Positions 1 to 8,664 of a DNA stretch of 64,000 nt are shown in pieces. The notes under the pieces were generated by a model, which was not told the DNA's origin, did not search any database, and worked only from the letters and a program-made list of their open reading frames with translations. The translations under genes and the position numbers were made by a program. Source of the stretch: Zhongshania aquatica. GTDB taxonomy: Bacteria > Pseudomonadota > Gammaproteobacteria > Pseudomonadales > Spongiibacteraceae. How positions within the stretch are numbered: the first letter of the stretch is position 1; the number at the start of each line of letters is the position of its first letter. Where the stretch lies: positions 1 to 64,000 of the forward strand of contig NZ_JANZNQ010000006.1 in NCBI RefSeq assembly GCF_027257955.1, read 5' to 3'.

Positions 1-48
1 CGCGGTGGCGTGCTTGGAGAGGGAAGTAATCCTTGAGTATTCATAATA

Positions 49-76
49 GGTGTCCACTTAAAATGAGGTGGACACC
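49..76. repeat. 9-bp perfect inverted repeat at the left edge
   Basis: GGTGTCCAC at 49-57 is mirrored by GTGGACACC at 68-76 around a 10-base AT-rich loop. No T-tract follows on either side, so a terminator is possible but not typical. Paired GTGTCCAC/GTGGACAC ends are also found at the tips of some insertion sequences. The repeat sits directly after the abrupt end of the neighbouring sensor gene, so it may mark a mobile-element junction. No transposase is visible in the 48 bases to its left. Confidence 0.5.
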
Positions 77-83
77 AAGGCTA

Positions 84-1001
84 CTAGCTTAAAATCGAAT
101 GGAAAGGTGAGTTCGCCGGACGGTTACGGCGAACTGGCATAATCATATTATAGTAAAGATAGATGAACACGATGCTCCATGACGCGGCTACGGCAAACAT
201 GGCTACGGTTAGCGTTGGGCTGAAGGTTTCGTCATCGAAGGCGCGTGGTGCAGTGTGAAAGCGAAGGGACATAATGGGCTGTTTGTCGTCACCTTCTACT
301 TCGCTGTAAAGGGTATCGATTGTGCTACGTTGACCCAGCGCTATATCGTATTTGTCTAACTCTTCATTTAATATTGTCGGGGAAATGATTTCAGCATCTA
401 GGCCGAGTTGTGCGGTGAAATCGGGGATCATTGTGTCGTTTAGGCGACGAACTGCAATGTAAATCGACGGTAGTTTTTTACTGTGCCAGTGCGCGCGTCC
501 GGCCGCATATACAATAGGCCCATCTGATGCAGACCTAAATAGGCCAGAAATAGCGCTGCGATTTGAAGAATCTAATTTTGGGAGTATGTGGGCGAGAATT
601 TCGTCTAGCGCCTGTTGTGGTGGTGGCGACCCATTGCGGTCGACAAACTCGCCTGCTTGTAATACTGCGTTAGCGCCACTTTCGTCTGAGAGAATAAAAT
701 AGTCTAAGTCTTCGTAGCCGCCAATCTTAGCTAAATGTTGAATCAGGGGTTGCCAGTTGATGGTGTCATCTAGCGATTCTAATAGGCCTGCCGCTTCGTA
801 AATACGTTTTATGCGACCCTCTAACACTAAGCGGTAGCGATCTAATGCCTGCTCGAAGCGCTGAATATCTTTCTGATCCGCTGCGTGCTCAATTTTTAGT
901 AGGTCTGGATTGAGAATGTAATTGCGGGCGAGCAGGGCGAGAACGAAAATAACTACCACGTTACCCACAATTGTTAGTAGTGCTCTTTTTAGAATGGTCA
1001 T
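84..1001 (-). CDS. Orphan CHASE4-like membrane sensor lacking an output domain
   Basis: 305 residues. A membrane helix lies at about residues 7-27. Next comes a periplasmic region of about 230 residues whose pattern (W-x-L ... DYFILSDESG ... GPIVYAAGRAHW ... IYIAVRR) resembles CHASE4 extracellular sensor domains. A second helix lies at about 267-288. Only some 17 residues (MPVRRNRPANSPFHSILS) follow it, where CHASE4 proteins normally continue into HAMP, GGDEF, EAL or kinase modules. The protein is therefore either a stand-alone sensor or, more likely, a gene cut at its 3' end. The inverted repeat at 49-76 lies just past the stop. No strong ribosome site precedes the ATG. The CHASE4 assignment rests on pattern only and the ligand is unknown. 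Confidence 0.55.
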   Translation of the reverse strand: MTILKRALLTIVGNVVVIFVLALLARNYILNPDLLKIEHAADQKDIQRFEQALDRYRLVLEGRIKRIYEAAGLLESLDDTINWQPLIQHLAKIGGYEDLDYFILSDESGANAVLQAGEFVDRNGSPPPQQALDEILAHILPKLDSSNRSAISGLFRSASDGPIVYAAGRAHWHSKKLPSIYIAVRRLNDTMIPDFTAQLGLDAEIISPTILNEELDKYDIALGQRSTIDTLYSEVEGDDKQPIMSLRFHTAPRAFDDETFSPTLTVAMFAVAASWSIVFIYLYYNMIMPVRRNRPANSPFHSILS

Positions 1002-1125
1002 TGCGACTTTTGTGAGGCCTCTACTTCCCTGCGAGTAGTTTTTATAGTAACTCGTATCGGAATAAGTGCAAAGCCTTGGTGGGGCTTATTTTGAGCGTTA
1101 GATCGTGTGCCGGGCGGGAATCTAT

Positions 1126-2514
1126 TCAAACAATGGTAATGTAGCCCATTAGACCGGTTTTCATGTGCTCAATTACATGGCAATGAAACATCCACTTGCC
1201 TGGATTATCCGCAACAAAGGCGATTTTGGCCCTCTCGTTTTTTTCTAGCAGAATGGTGTCGGTATGAAAGGGAGTGATGTCTTTTTTGTCGGACTCTAAC
1301 ACTGTAAATATCAAACCATGTAGGTGGATTGGGTGGTGGTGGGGCGTCGCATTGTGCAGTTCAAATATATAGCTTTTTCCTAGGGTGAGCTCGGCGAGCG
1401 GCTCTGGTAAATCTTGGTGGCTGTGATCGCTCCACGCGCGCCGGTTAATTAACCAAAAGTTGTGGTCTACTCCTCCCTTAGCGTCACTCGGGGATAATGC
1501 TCCGGCCCATTCAAAGACAAAGCTGAGCGATTCTGCACCGTTTAATTGCGGTGCCGGGATTGGGTTTTCTGGCAGGGCAGGAATGCCGATTTTTGGACTT
1601 CTTTTTGAGGTGGACGCCGCGGTTTTTAGTCGGCAGATTTCCACGCCAAAGCGGCCTTTCATATCGAATATGGGAATCTCAATACCGATTTCCTTTGGGC
1701 TAATTATGCCGACATCAAGGCGCATTCCCGCTCCCGTGGGGTGAACATCAAGAGGGATCGGGTTTACGATGGGGCTGCCGTCGATAGCAATAATTTGTGC
1801 ATCGGGATTTCTTAAACTTAAGTTGAACACCCGGGTGCTATCCATATTCAGAAAACGTAAACGCAGCCGCTCGCCAGCGGGCACTTCTATCGTAGGTTTT
1901 TGCTCACCGTTTACTGTTGCGATAGTGCCTAATGTGCCATCTCGAAAGGCCTCTCTAGGTATTGAAAGTTGCAAGTAGCTGCCGTCTTTTTTGAGTCGCC
2001 AATCTTTTAAACCCACGATGACGTCGTGATAGTCCTGAGGCTCTTCCTCCTCAACAATCAGCGCACCGACCAGACCTTTACCGAGTTGCTCAACACTATT
2101 CATGTGAGGGTGGTACCAAAATGTACCGGCATCGGGGCAGGTGAATTCATACAAGAAACTGCCGCCTGCGGCTACCGGCGCTTGGGTCAGAAAGGGGACG
2201 CCGTCCATGCTGTTTTCAATTCGAATGCCATGCCAGTGCACTGTTGTAGGTTCATCCATCTTATTGATGAACATGATGCGCAGTGATTTGCCTTGTTTGG
2301 CGCGGATGATCGGGGCTGGAAATTGACCGTTGAACCCTAGAATATCACTGTCGCCACCAGAGGCGATGCGGGCTTTTGCGGGTTCAGCGGTTAGTATGTA
2401 ATCGTACTCCGCATCGCGTGCTTTTTTGGCCGAGCCCATTGCCAAAGTAATCTTAGGCAAACTGGCACTGACAAGTCCAATGGCTCCTGACTTGATTACG
2501 GTTCTGCGTTTCAT
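1126..2514 (-). CDS. Periplasmic multicopper oxidase (laccase/CopA-like)
   Basis: 462 residues with a twin-arginine type leader (MKRRTVIKSG, hydrophobic stretch to about residue 26). All four copper signatures are visible: HWHG at 93-96, WYHPH at 133-137, HPIHLHG at 394-400 and the C-terminal HCHxxxHxxxxLM block at 444-456. This fits a three-cupredoxin-domain enzyme that oxidises metals or phenolics and reduces O2 to water. It is the last gene of a five-gene, probably Fur-controlled, iron-linked run, which suggests ferroxidase or cuprous-oxidase activity in iron uptake, though the substrate cannot be read from sequence. A GGAG lies five bases before the ATG. There is no methionine-rich insert of the CueO/PcoA kind. 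Confidence 0.85.
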   Translation of the reverse strand: MKRRTVIKSGAIGLVSASLPKITLAMGSAKKARDAEYDYILTAEPAKARIASGGDSDILGFNGQFPAPIIRAKQGKSLRIMFINKMDEPTTVHWHGIRIENSMDGVPFLTQAPVAAGGSFLYEFTCPDAGTFWYHPHMNSVEQLGKGLVGALIVEEEEPQDYHDVIVGLKDWRLKKDGSYLQLSIPREAFRDGTLGTIATVNGEQKPTIEVPAGERLRLRFLNMDSTRVFNLSLRNPDAQIIAIDGSPIVNPIPLDVHPTGAGMRLDVGIISPKEIGIEIPIFDMKGRFGVEICRLKTAASTSKRSPKIGIPALPENPIPAPQLNGAESLSFVFEWAGALSPSDAKGGVDHNFWLINRRAWSDHSHQDLPEPLAELTLGKSYIFELHNATPHHHPIHLHGLIFTVLESDKKDITPFHTDTILLEKNERAKIAFVADNPGKWMFHCHVIEHMKTGLMGYITIV

Positions 2515-2544
2515 ATTGTCTCCATTCGTGCGTATTGGGTTTAC

Positions 2545-3666
2545 TTAAACGCACAGGGTCAGATGATTGTCCCAGTGGGTGCCAGCGCTATAGGCGAGCG
2601 GTTTGAGTGTTTTGTTTCCTGGCACCAGAGCGAGAAGCTGGCCGTCACCGTTACTTAGAATAAACTGTTCGTAGGCTTGGTCGTAGATGGCACCAGCGCA
2701 GTCGCGGAGATTCCAGACCTGAGAAAGTGACAGGGATTGCAGATCCCATAGGCAGACAAGGTTATCCCGTGGGCAGCTAGTGACTCCCCATTTGCCGCGA
2801 TCGTCAATGCTCACGCTGGCGATATAGTCGCGCTTAAAATGTAGGGGTAATTCGCCAGTATCCAAGGTCTGTAGAGTTTGGCCGCGACGATGGTAAAACA
2901 CCAGTGGTTTGTCTGATGGCAACTGGCCTTGAAATTGGGCGCCCACTAAGACACTGCCGTCTGGGCTGATATCTAAATGCCGCAGGCTAAGTTGATAGTG
3001 CGGTGCCGCGACTTTTTCTACAATTTTACGTGACTCTATATCGAGGTAGTGCAGTGCTGGCGCTAAGGTTTCGGGGTTTAATGTTTGTCGGCCAGTGGCT
3101 GGCAGGGTCTTAATCCCACCGATTGCGATGACGATGGTTTTAGCGTCTGGCATCAAGGCTAACTCGTGGGGGCCTATCCCTTCGCAGTCGATGTGGCCGA
3201 CGCAGCGGTAATTGTTTTCGCAATCATAAATTCCGATACTTCCGGCGCCGTCGTTGTCGATATGGTTTTCAGTGGTGTACAGATAATGGCCATCCTTGCT
3301 TAGACAGCCATGACCGTAATAATGATAGCCTTCCTCGCTTTGGATGGTCAGCAATGCTGAACCCGTAGTGGCGTCGACGATATATAATTCACGGCCAGGC
3401 CGTCTTGAAAAAAATATTAGCTCTTGGCGCCGGCGATGGTAAGCACTGTCGTGACCACGATGGTTGATGGGCTGGGAATATTGCCAGCCATCATTTCGCC
3501 ACACGCCGATGCGATGACCATTGGCGTTGCTAGCGGCGCTCAGTACGGGGCTAAAGCCTCGCTTATTGCTGTTATCTCCCAGCCCGCTCGGTGCAGCAAG
3601 CAAGAGTCGTGGTGCAAAAAGAATCGCGCTACTGCCGAGCAAAAAATGACGTCGTTGCATACCCAT
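2545..3666 (-). CDS. DUF1513 family periplasmic beta-propeller-like protein
   Basis: 373 residues, beginning MGMQRRHFLLG, a Tat-like RR leader ending near AAPSG at about residue 27. The body has repeated blocks such as GHGCLSKDGHYLYTTEN, GPHELALMPD, LRHLDISPDG and SVSIDDRGKWGVTSCP, the pattern of DUF1513 (PF07433) proteins that are expected to fold as a propeller. The family is repeatedly found beside imelysins and DUF1111 cytochromes in iron-regulated clusters, as here. Its biochemical role is not established. The downstream multicopper oxidase starts 30 bp after it. A second in-frame ATG two codons later is equally possible as the start. Confidence 0.8.
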   Translation of the reverse strand: MGMQRRHFLLGSSAILFAPRLLLAAPSGLGDNSNKRGFSPVLSAASNANGHRIGVWRNDGWQYSQPINHRGHDSAYHRRRQELIFFSRRPGRELYIVDATTGSALLTIQSEEGYHYYGHGCLSKDGHYLYTTENHIDNDGAGSIGIYDCENNYRCVGHIDCEGIGPHELALMPDAKTIVIAIGGIKTLPATGRQTLNPETLAPALHYLDIESRKIVEKVAAPHYQLSLRHLDISPDGSVLVGAQFQGQLPSDKPLVFYHRRGQTLQTLDTGELPLHFKRDYIASVSIDDRGKWGVTSCPRDNLVCLWDLQSLSLSQVWNLRDCAGAIYDQAYEQFILSNGDGQLLALVPGNKTLKPLAYSAGTHWDNHLTLCV

Positions 3667-3689
3667 ACCACAATTTGTTTTGCGTTTAC

Positions 3690-4844
3690 TTAGTCGCCAT
3701 CCTTGGAATTAAAACCTAGGCTGACACCTAGGGCTGTCGGTAAGTCGTTTCTTAATACTGCGAGTAAATTTGCCAGTTCACTGTCAAAAGCGAGTATTGG
3801 TTGACGATGCTCGGGCTTATTCGCAATGCTGAATAGGCTGCCTTCGATAGCTGATGCGGCTGCAATGCAGCGTTTGAATCCGTCGTTTATTTTATCGCTT
3901 AGCGCACTCTGTTGTTTTACATCGCGCAAATAGTCATCAAGCCCGTAGGCCTCATTGGCGTTAAAAATATTTTTCAGTGCGTGTAAGTTGGTGATTATCG
4001 CTTGTTTCGAATACTGACTGCGCCACCACTCCAGCTGGTAGACCTGCGTTTGCAGTGGGTGGTTTTCTTCGCCATTCCCGCCGGTAGTAATGTCCAAGGG
4101 CCGCTCTAGCTTATCTCGTTTGATCAACTCAACGCCTGATACCAAGGTGTCTAGGAGGTAGCCAATAGCGATGTTGTCATCGGGGAATTCAGTGTTTTTC
4201 TCGCCGGTTTTACTAAACGTAGAAATATAGTTTCCACCGTCTGCGCGCCAGCTATTGTATAGACCACTGCTGACATTATTCAGGTGGTCACTGACTGCAA
4301 CAAGCAGTTCGCAGCGACGCTGCCCCTTTTCTCCGGTGTAACGCTCTAGCGTACCGGCTTTGGCGTCGAACAGGAGATACTCAAGGGATGATAGTCCTTG
4401 GACAACTACGCTGGCGTCGTCTACCCGCTGAGGTGTTATTACATCGCTCTCTTTGAGCAGGGCTTCAACTTTGCGAGCAATCAGGTTTTTCTTATCTGGC
4501 CAAAACTGAATTTTCCACGCTTGATTGTCGACCATCAAGGGACCGAACTGAATATTTTGCACAGTAGACCAGCCCAATACAGCTTCTCTCCAAGTTGACC
4601 GCACCGTCTCGAATTTCTGGTTATCTTCTGCTGCCTTGCAGTAGCTGGTGGCCGCCTTATTGAGTTTTTGGCTTGCAAGGCTGAAGGCTTGGTAACTGCT
4701 TATAATACTTTTATTGCCGGTTTCTATTAGTACTTTACTACTTGGTGGCGGGCTACATGCGGCTAATGTCGACAGGCTCGTCGCGATTATTATTGCGCGG
4801 AAGGTGCGCGCGCTAAGCATGGGTTTCATTGCTGTAGAAATCAT
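3690..4844 (-). CDS. Imelysin-family lipoprotein (peptidase M75 superfamily)
   Basis: 384 residues. The N-terminus carries a lipoprotein signal ending in LAAC at residues 27-30. The body is helical and imelysin-like (PF09375): YCKAAEDNQKFETVRSTWREAVLGW near 68-92 and GLSSLEYLLFDA near 150-161. Classical imelysins carry GxHxxE; here the histidine position is serine (GLSSLE), so any metal site differs from that of the partner imelysin at the start of the operon. The start overlaps the stop of the upstream di-haem gene as TAATG, which implies translational coupling. The likely role is in iron acquisition or iron sensing at a membrane. Having two different imelysins in one operon is typical of these clusters. 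Confidence 0.8.
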   Translation of the reverse strand: MISTAMKPMLSARTFRAIIIATSLSTLAACSPPPSSKVLIETGNKSIISSYQAFSLASQKLNKAATSYCKAAEDNQKFETVRSTWREAVLGWSTVQNIQFGPLMVDNQAWKIQFWPDKKNLIARKVEALLKESDVITPQRVDDASVVVQGLSSLEYLLFDAKAGTLERYTGEKGQRRCELLVAVSDHLNNVSSGLYNSWRADGGNYISTFSKTGEKNTEFPDDNIAIGYLLDTLVSGVELIKRDKLERPLDITTGGNGEENHPLQTQVYQLEWWRSQYSKQAIITNLHALKNIFNANEAYGLDDYLRDVKQQSALSDKINDGFKRCIAAASAIEGSLFSIANKPEHRQPILAFDSELANLLAVLRNDLPTALGVSLGFNSKDGD

Positions 4845-6289
4845 TACAGTGCCTTTAAAAAATGTAGGAGCACGGATAGCTCAGGTTCAGAAAGTTGGCT
4901 AAAGCTTGCTTTGCTCGCATTGGCTTCGCCGCCATGCCATAGTATCGCCTCGGTGATTGTTCTTGCCCTGCCATCGTGAAGTAGTCTCGTAGTGTCAGGG
5001 TTTTCGCTGCGTATTCCAAGTCCCCAAAGCGGAGCGGTTCGCCATTCATTGGCTGGCGTATGATCACTAGAACGAGCATCAGCAAGTGCGTTGCCCATAT
5101 CGTGAAGCAGTAGATCACTATAGGGGTAAATGGTTTCTGGTGTTGAGTGCACTAGCGCGGATGGTTTTATCACATTTACGTTATTAATAGAGGTTTTTGC
5201 CAGGTGTATTGTAAATGCCGGGGTGTGGCAGGCGGCGCAGCCTAGTTGATTGAATACTGCCAGCCCTTGCTGACTTAGTGCGTCATGGTTCGCTTCAGGC
5301 ACTGCCAAGTTGGCTATGTAATTTGTCACAGCAAGTAGTAGTTTATCGCTTATTTCCTGTTCTACATTATTTCCGGCGTTGGCATTGCAATTCGTGCAGA
5401 CTTCAAAAGGATGGATGGAGGAGGTAATACCCATGTCTTGGGAAAATGCCAAAGCAACCTGCTCGTATAAGCTCGTTTGACTTGCCTTCCAACCGAAGCG
5501 ACCCAGATGACGTGTGGAGGGGGCGGTTTCGCGAAAATTTGCGCGGCCGGAAATCCCATCGCCGTCAATATCATCAGGATCGCTATTGGTGAGAATGTCT
5601 TTCTCGCTAATATTGTCGAGCAATCCCATGCCGATTAGCGCGGGCGCGAGTCGCGCTGAAACGTGAACGTCAGAATGATCCTTAGTAGAGCGCTCATTGT
5701 CTGAGTTGTTAGTGGTAATCTTATATCGACGCTGATTTACGTCGTACCGATGGCCATTAGCCAGATTGATGTTGGTATTGGACGATGACCAGTTAATGGT
5801 ACCTTCTGGGTTGTTGCCCGGGGTTGCCATGTCCTGTAGTTGTTCTCCATACCCAGAAGACAATGCGCTGTTGTCGCTTAGCCTTAAAATAAGCCCCAGT
5901 CCTTTTTCTGGCATTTGGCCTTGGCCATTACGGACGTGGCATCCGATACAGCTATTTGCGTTAAATAGGGGGCCTAGGCCATCTCGCGAGGTCGTCGTGG
6001 CGGGGGCTGTTACCCACGCTTGGCTTGCGAAACTTTTACCCACGGCCCACTCAAGCTGTTGCTCGCCAGATAGGTTTGGTTGCGGACGTTGTAAGGCTTG
6101 GCGACCTCGGTTTGCGATGGTAAAACTGCCGCCGGACTTATTGCTAAGTGGGGGCGGATTTGCGTTGCCAATTTGCTGTTCGTTATTGATCTGAGGTGTG
6201 TTGATGTATTCGGTAGAACAGCCGCTAGTGAATACGGAGGTCACGAGCAGCACGGCAATAGCATATTGCCGTCGCTTGCTTTGACCCAC
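4844..6289 (-). CDS. Di-haem c-type cytochrome, DUF1111 family lipoprotein
   Basis: About 481 residues from a GTG start with an AGG ribosome site; a TTG 18 bases upstream would lengthen it to 487. The leader ends in TSGC, a lipobox, so it is probably an outer- or inner-membrane lipoprotein. Two CxxCH haem sites are visible, CIGCH near 114-118 and CAACH near 351-355, and a further CTNC lies near 298-301. The region NSDPDDIDGDGISGRANF and the C-terminal LLHDGRARTITEAILWHGGEA are hallmarks of the DUF1111 (putative thiol oxidoreductase, di-haem) family. Such proteins accompany imelysins in iron clusters and may carry out redox steps on iron or a partner protein. The upstream imelysin stop lies 19 bp before the GTG. 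Confidence 0.85.
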   Translation of the reverse strand: MGQSKRRQYAIAVLLVTSVFTSGCSTEYINTPQINNEQQIGNANPPPLSNKSGGSFTIANRGRQALQRPQPNLSGEQQLEWAVGKSFASQAWVTAPATTTSRDGLGPLFNANSCIGCHVRNGQGQMPEKGLGLILRLSDNSALSSGYGEQLQDMATPGNNPEGTINWSSSNTNINLANGHRYDVNQRRYKITTNNSDNERSTKDHSDVHVSARLAPALIGMGLLDNISEKDILTNSDPDDIDGDGISGRANFRETAPSTRHLGRFGWKASQTSLYEQVALAFSQDMGITSSIHPFEVCTNCNANAGNNVEQEISDKLLLAVTNYIANLAVPEANHDALSQQGLAVFNQLGCAACHTPAFTIHLAKTSINNVNVIKPSALVHSTPETIYPYSDLLLHDMGNALADARSSDHTPANEWRTAPLWGLGIRSENPDTTRLLHDGRARTITEAILWHGGEANASKASFSQLSEPELSVLLHFLKAL

Positions 6290-6307
6290 GTTACCTAAGA
6301 ATAGCAA

Positions 6308-7573
6308 TTATAGTCCAGTGGCCGTTGGGTCAATATTAATGGCTGCTGCGGATTGTTCAATGCCGCGTGTTTGATCGACTAGCGCGTTGAGAATATTTCC
6401 GAGTATTTCTTCGCCGCGCTTATTTCCCTCGGCTATCATCATGTCAAATTTCATTGGCTTGTCTTTGGCTTCTGCGGCATTGACTAATACCGTCAGCGCT
6501 GTCATCGTTTTGTCTAGTGCTTGCCGCGTGTTTTTGTCTACATCGGTATTGACGCTAGCAACAAGTTTACTTAACGACGGCCCCGTTAACAGGGTTCCGT
6601 CGAGTCGTTGGTACTGACCAAGGTAAATATTTTGGATTCCCAATCCGTCGTAGTAGTGCGACCAGTGTGTGTTGTCACTGAAGCAGTCGTGCTCATCTTC
6701 GGTTGAGTTTGCTTCAAGCGCTACTTTAATTCGTTCACCACCGAGCTCACCTAACGACAGGGAGCCGAGGCCGTAAAACATCCGCGCAATGATGGTGTCG
6801 TTGTCCATTGCCAGCAATTGGGCGCGGTAGTTATTGTCAACTCCCGGCGCCCACTGCTGACTCATGTATTGCAGGTCTTCGAGCAATACGGCAGTTGCTG
6901 CGCGTAGATAGTCTGCGCGACGATCGCAATTGCCGTGACTGCATTGCTCCGATTGGAGGTAGTCGGTATAGGGGCGCTCACCGGCTCCGGGCCCATGCCC
7001 ATTTAAATCCTGGCCCCAAAGCAAAAACTCAATGGCGTGGTAGCCTGTGGTGACATTGGCCGCAGATCCGCCAAGCTCATGAAGGTTGCGCAGTAATTCT
7101 TTATTTATTTGTGAGGCATCAACGGTATCGCTGCCTAAATTTAGCGTCGTATTGGCAATAATATTTAGATCGCCGCCTATATTGCCTAGCGCATAAAAGT
7201 AATCATCGTCGACATAGTCAATGATGCCTTCATCAAGCGGCCAGTTGTTTAGTTGTCCCTCCCAGTCGTCTACGATGGGGTTGCCAAACCGAAACGCTTC
7301 GCTTTGTAGATAGGCTTTACGTGCTAATTTCCATGCCGTTTGTGCTTCGACAAGTCCCTTTTGATCAGGCGCTTTTAAAAAGGCGTCAACCTTGCCTTGT
7401 AGCGCCTCAGCGCTTTTTTCTGCGTCACTGTAAATGGCGTAAGCGATGTCTGTGTAGTGCACGGCAACCGCGCGTTTCTCCATGGGACTCGGCATGTTAG
7501 GCGCAGCGAGTGCGTTTAATGTGAGAGTAGATAAGCCAATAATAAGTAATAGTTGACGTAACAGAATTGTCAT
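6308..7573 (-). CDS. Imelysin-family iron-regulated protein (IrpA-like)
   Basis: 421 residues with a cleavable signal peptide (about residues 1-24, ending NALAAP). The imelysin metal motif GxHxxE is intact as GYHAIE at 177-182, followed by FLLWGQDLNGHGPGAGERPYTDY, which is strongly characteristic of the IrpA branch. Imelysins are two-bundle helical proteins of the cell envelope linked to iron uptake in cyanobacteria and proteobacteria. This is the first gene of the operon running leftward, with GGAG seven bases before the ATG and a Fur-box-like promoter about 55-80 bp upstream. The M75 peptidase label is historical and proteolysis is doubtful. Confidence 0.88.
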   Translation of the reverse strand: MTILLRQLLLIIGLSTLTLNALAAPNMPSPMEKRAVAVHYTDIAYAIYSDAEKSAEALQGKVDAFLKAPDQKGLVEAQTAWKLARKAYLQSEAFRFGNPIVDDWEGQLNNWPLDEGIIDYVDDDYFYALGNIGGDLNIIANTTLNLGSDTVDASQINKELLRNLHELGGSAANVTTGYHAIEFLLWGQDLNGHGPGAGERPYTDYLQSEQCSHGNCDRRADYLRAATAVLLEDLQYMSQQWAPGVDNNYRAQLLAMDNDTIIARMFYGLGSLSLGELGGERIKVALEANSTEDEHDCFSDNTHWSHYYDGLGIQNIYLGQYQRLDGTLLTGPSLSKLVASVNTDVDKNTRQALDKTMTALTVLVNAAEAKDKPMKFDMMIAEGNKRGEEILGNILNALVDQTRGIEQSAAAINIDPTATGL

Positions 7574-7624
7574 GGAAAATCTCCGCAGAACTACAGCATT
7601 GCGGGCACAAAGCCGAGGGCCGAT

Positions 7625-7656
7625 ATTCTACTCGTTATTGATAATGATTCGCAATT
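7625..7656 (-). promoter_or_regulatory. Promoter with overlapping Fur box for the imelysin operon
   Basis: Read on the minus strand, TTGCGA (7654-7649) and TAGAAT (7630-7625) are separated by 18 bases, a good sigma-70 pair. A Fur-box-like 19-mer, TTGATAATGATTCGCAATT on the plus strand at 7638-7656, covers the -35 and half of the spacer. A Fur-Fe(II) dimer bound there would block RNA polymerase, so the operon should be induced by iron starvation. The site is read from sequence; regulation is inferred. Confidence 0.7.
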
Positions 7657-7749
7657 AAAACATGAAAAGCAGCGGCGTGCTAAGTCTGTGTATCTCTTTG
7701 CTTGAGCTTGCTGTGATAAACTTCGGGCTTTGTTTTGGAGACGTATCCG

Positions 7750-8616
7750 ATGGCCAACAATCCTCGCCGTTCAGTTCTGTATATGCCTGGCTCCAATGCC
7801 AGAGCTTTGGAAAAAGCGCGCAGTCTTGATGCCGATGTATTGATCTTAGATTTGGAAGACGCTGTTGCACCTGCGCAGAAAGTGCATGCGCGTGAGCAAG
7901 TGTTGGCGGCGGTGAAGGAGGGTGGCTATGGCCGTCGCGAGCTTGTCGTTCGTGTAAATGCCTTTGACACCGAGTGGGGGCGTCACGATATTGAGGCCTT
8001 TGCCCGTGCACCCATTTCGGCCTTATGTTTGCCAAAGGTTGAGTCGGCAGCGGAAATACATGCGGTTGTTCAGGTACTTCAGCAAGCGGGCGCCGATCCT
8101 AGCTTAAAATTATGGGCTATGGCAGAAACACCCCGTGGCATATTGGCGGTGGCTGAGATAGCCGGTGCGCATCCGCGGATGGACGGCATCGTGTTGGGCA
8201 CCTCTGATTTAGCTAAGGATCTTCGCGTTCCGCATACGCCCCAACGTTTAGGTATGTTGACCTCATTAGGCATGTGCGTGTTAGCCGCGCGCGCCCATGG
8301 TATTGATGTATTTGATGGTGTTCACTTAGATTTAGATGATGAACAAGGCTTGCTGCGTGCGTGTGAGCAAGGTGTGGAGCTCGGTTTTGACGGTAAAACA
8401 CTCATTCATCCCAAGCAAATTGATGTGACAAATCAGGTGTTCTCGCCCTCAGATGAAACCTTGGCTAGGGCAGAAAAAATTCGTCTAGCATGGGAAGTTG
8501 CCGAGGCAGAGGGTAAGGGTGTTGTGTTGGTTGATGGACGCTTAGTTGAATCTCTTCACGTTGAAGAGGCTGTGCGCTTGCTCGCCATGGCAAAGCAAAT
8601 CGCTGAACGTGACTAA
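7750..8616 (+). CDS. HpcH/HpaI-type CoA-ester lyase (CitE-like)
   Basis: 288 residues from the ATG at 7750, chosen because GGAG lies nine bases upstream; a TTG 15 bases earlier is in frame. The beginning RRSVLYMPGSNARALEKA and the segment LILDLEDAV are typical of CitE/malyl-CoA lyase TIM barrels. KVESAAEI, AMAETPRGI (with the metal-binding Glu), VLGTSDLAKDL and the C-terminal GFDGKTLIHPKQ complete the family pattern. These enzymes cleave or form beta-hydroxyacyl-CoA esters such as malyl-CoA, beta-methylmalyl-CoA or citramalyl-CoA using Mg2+. Which ester is used cannot be told. The gene stands alone, divergent from the iron operon and convergent with the YheT-like hydrolase, and lacks CitD/CitF partners. 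Confidence 0.82.
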   Translation: MANNPRRSVLYMPGSNARALEKARSLDADVLILDLEDAVAPAQKVHAREQVLAAVKEGGYGRRELVVRVNAFDTEWGRHDIEAFARAPISALCLPKVESAAEIHAVVQVLQQAGADPSLKLWAMAETPRGILAVAEIAGAHPRMDGIVLGTSDLAKDLRVPHTPQRLGMLTSLGMCVLAARAHGIDVFDGVHLDLDDEQGLLRACEQGVELGFDGKTLIHPKQIDVTNQVFSPSDETLARAEKIRLAWEVAEAEGKGVVLVDGRLVESLHVEEAVRLLAMAKQIAERD

Positions 8617-8664
8617 TACGGGGCAAACAATGTTCAGCGGCGGATTGCTTGTGCCGCTAGGGGG

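Noticed and set aside
7655-8035. 126-codon minus-strand frame at the start of the CitE-like gene
   Set aside because: It overlaps the Fur-box promoter and a clear lyase on the other strand.
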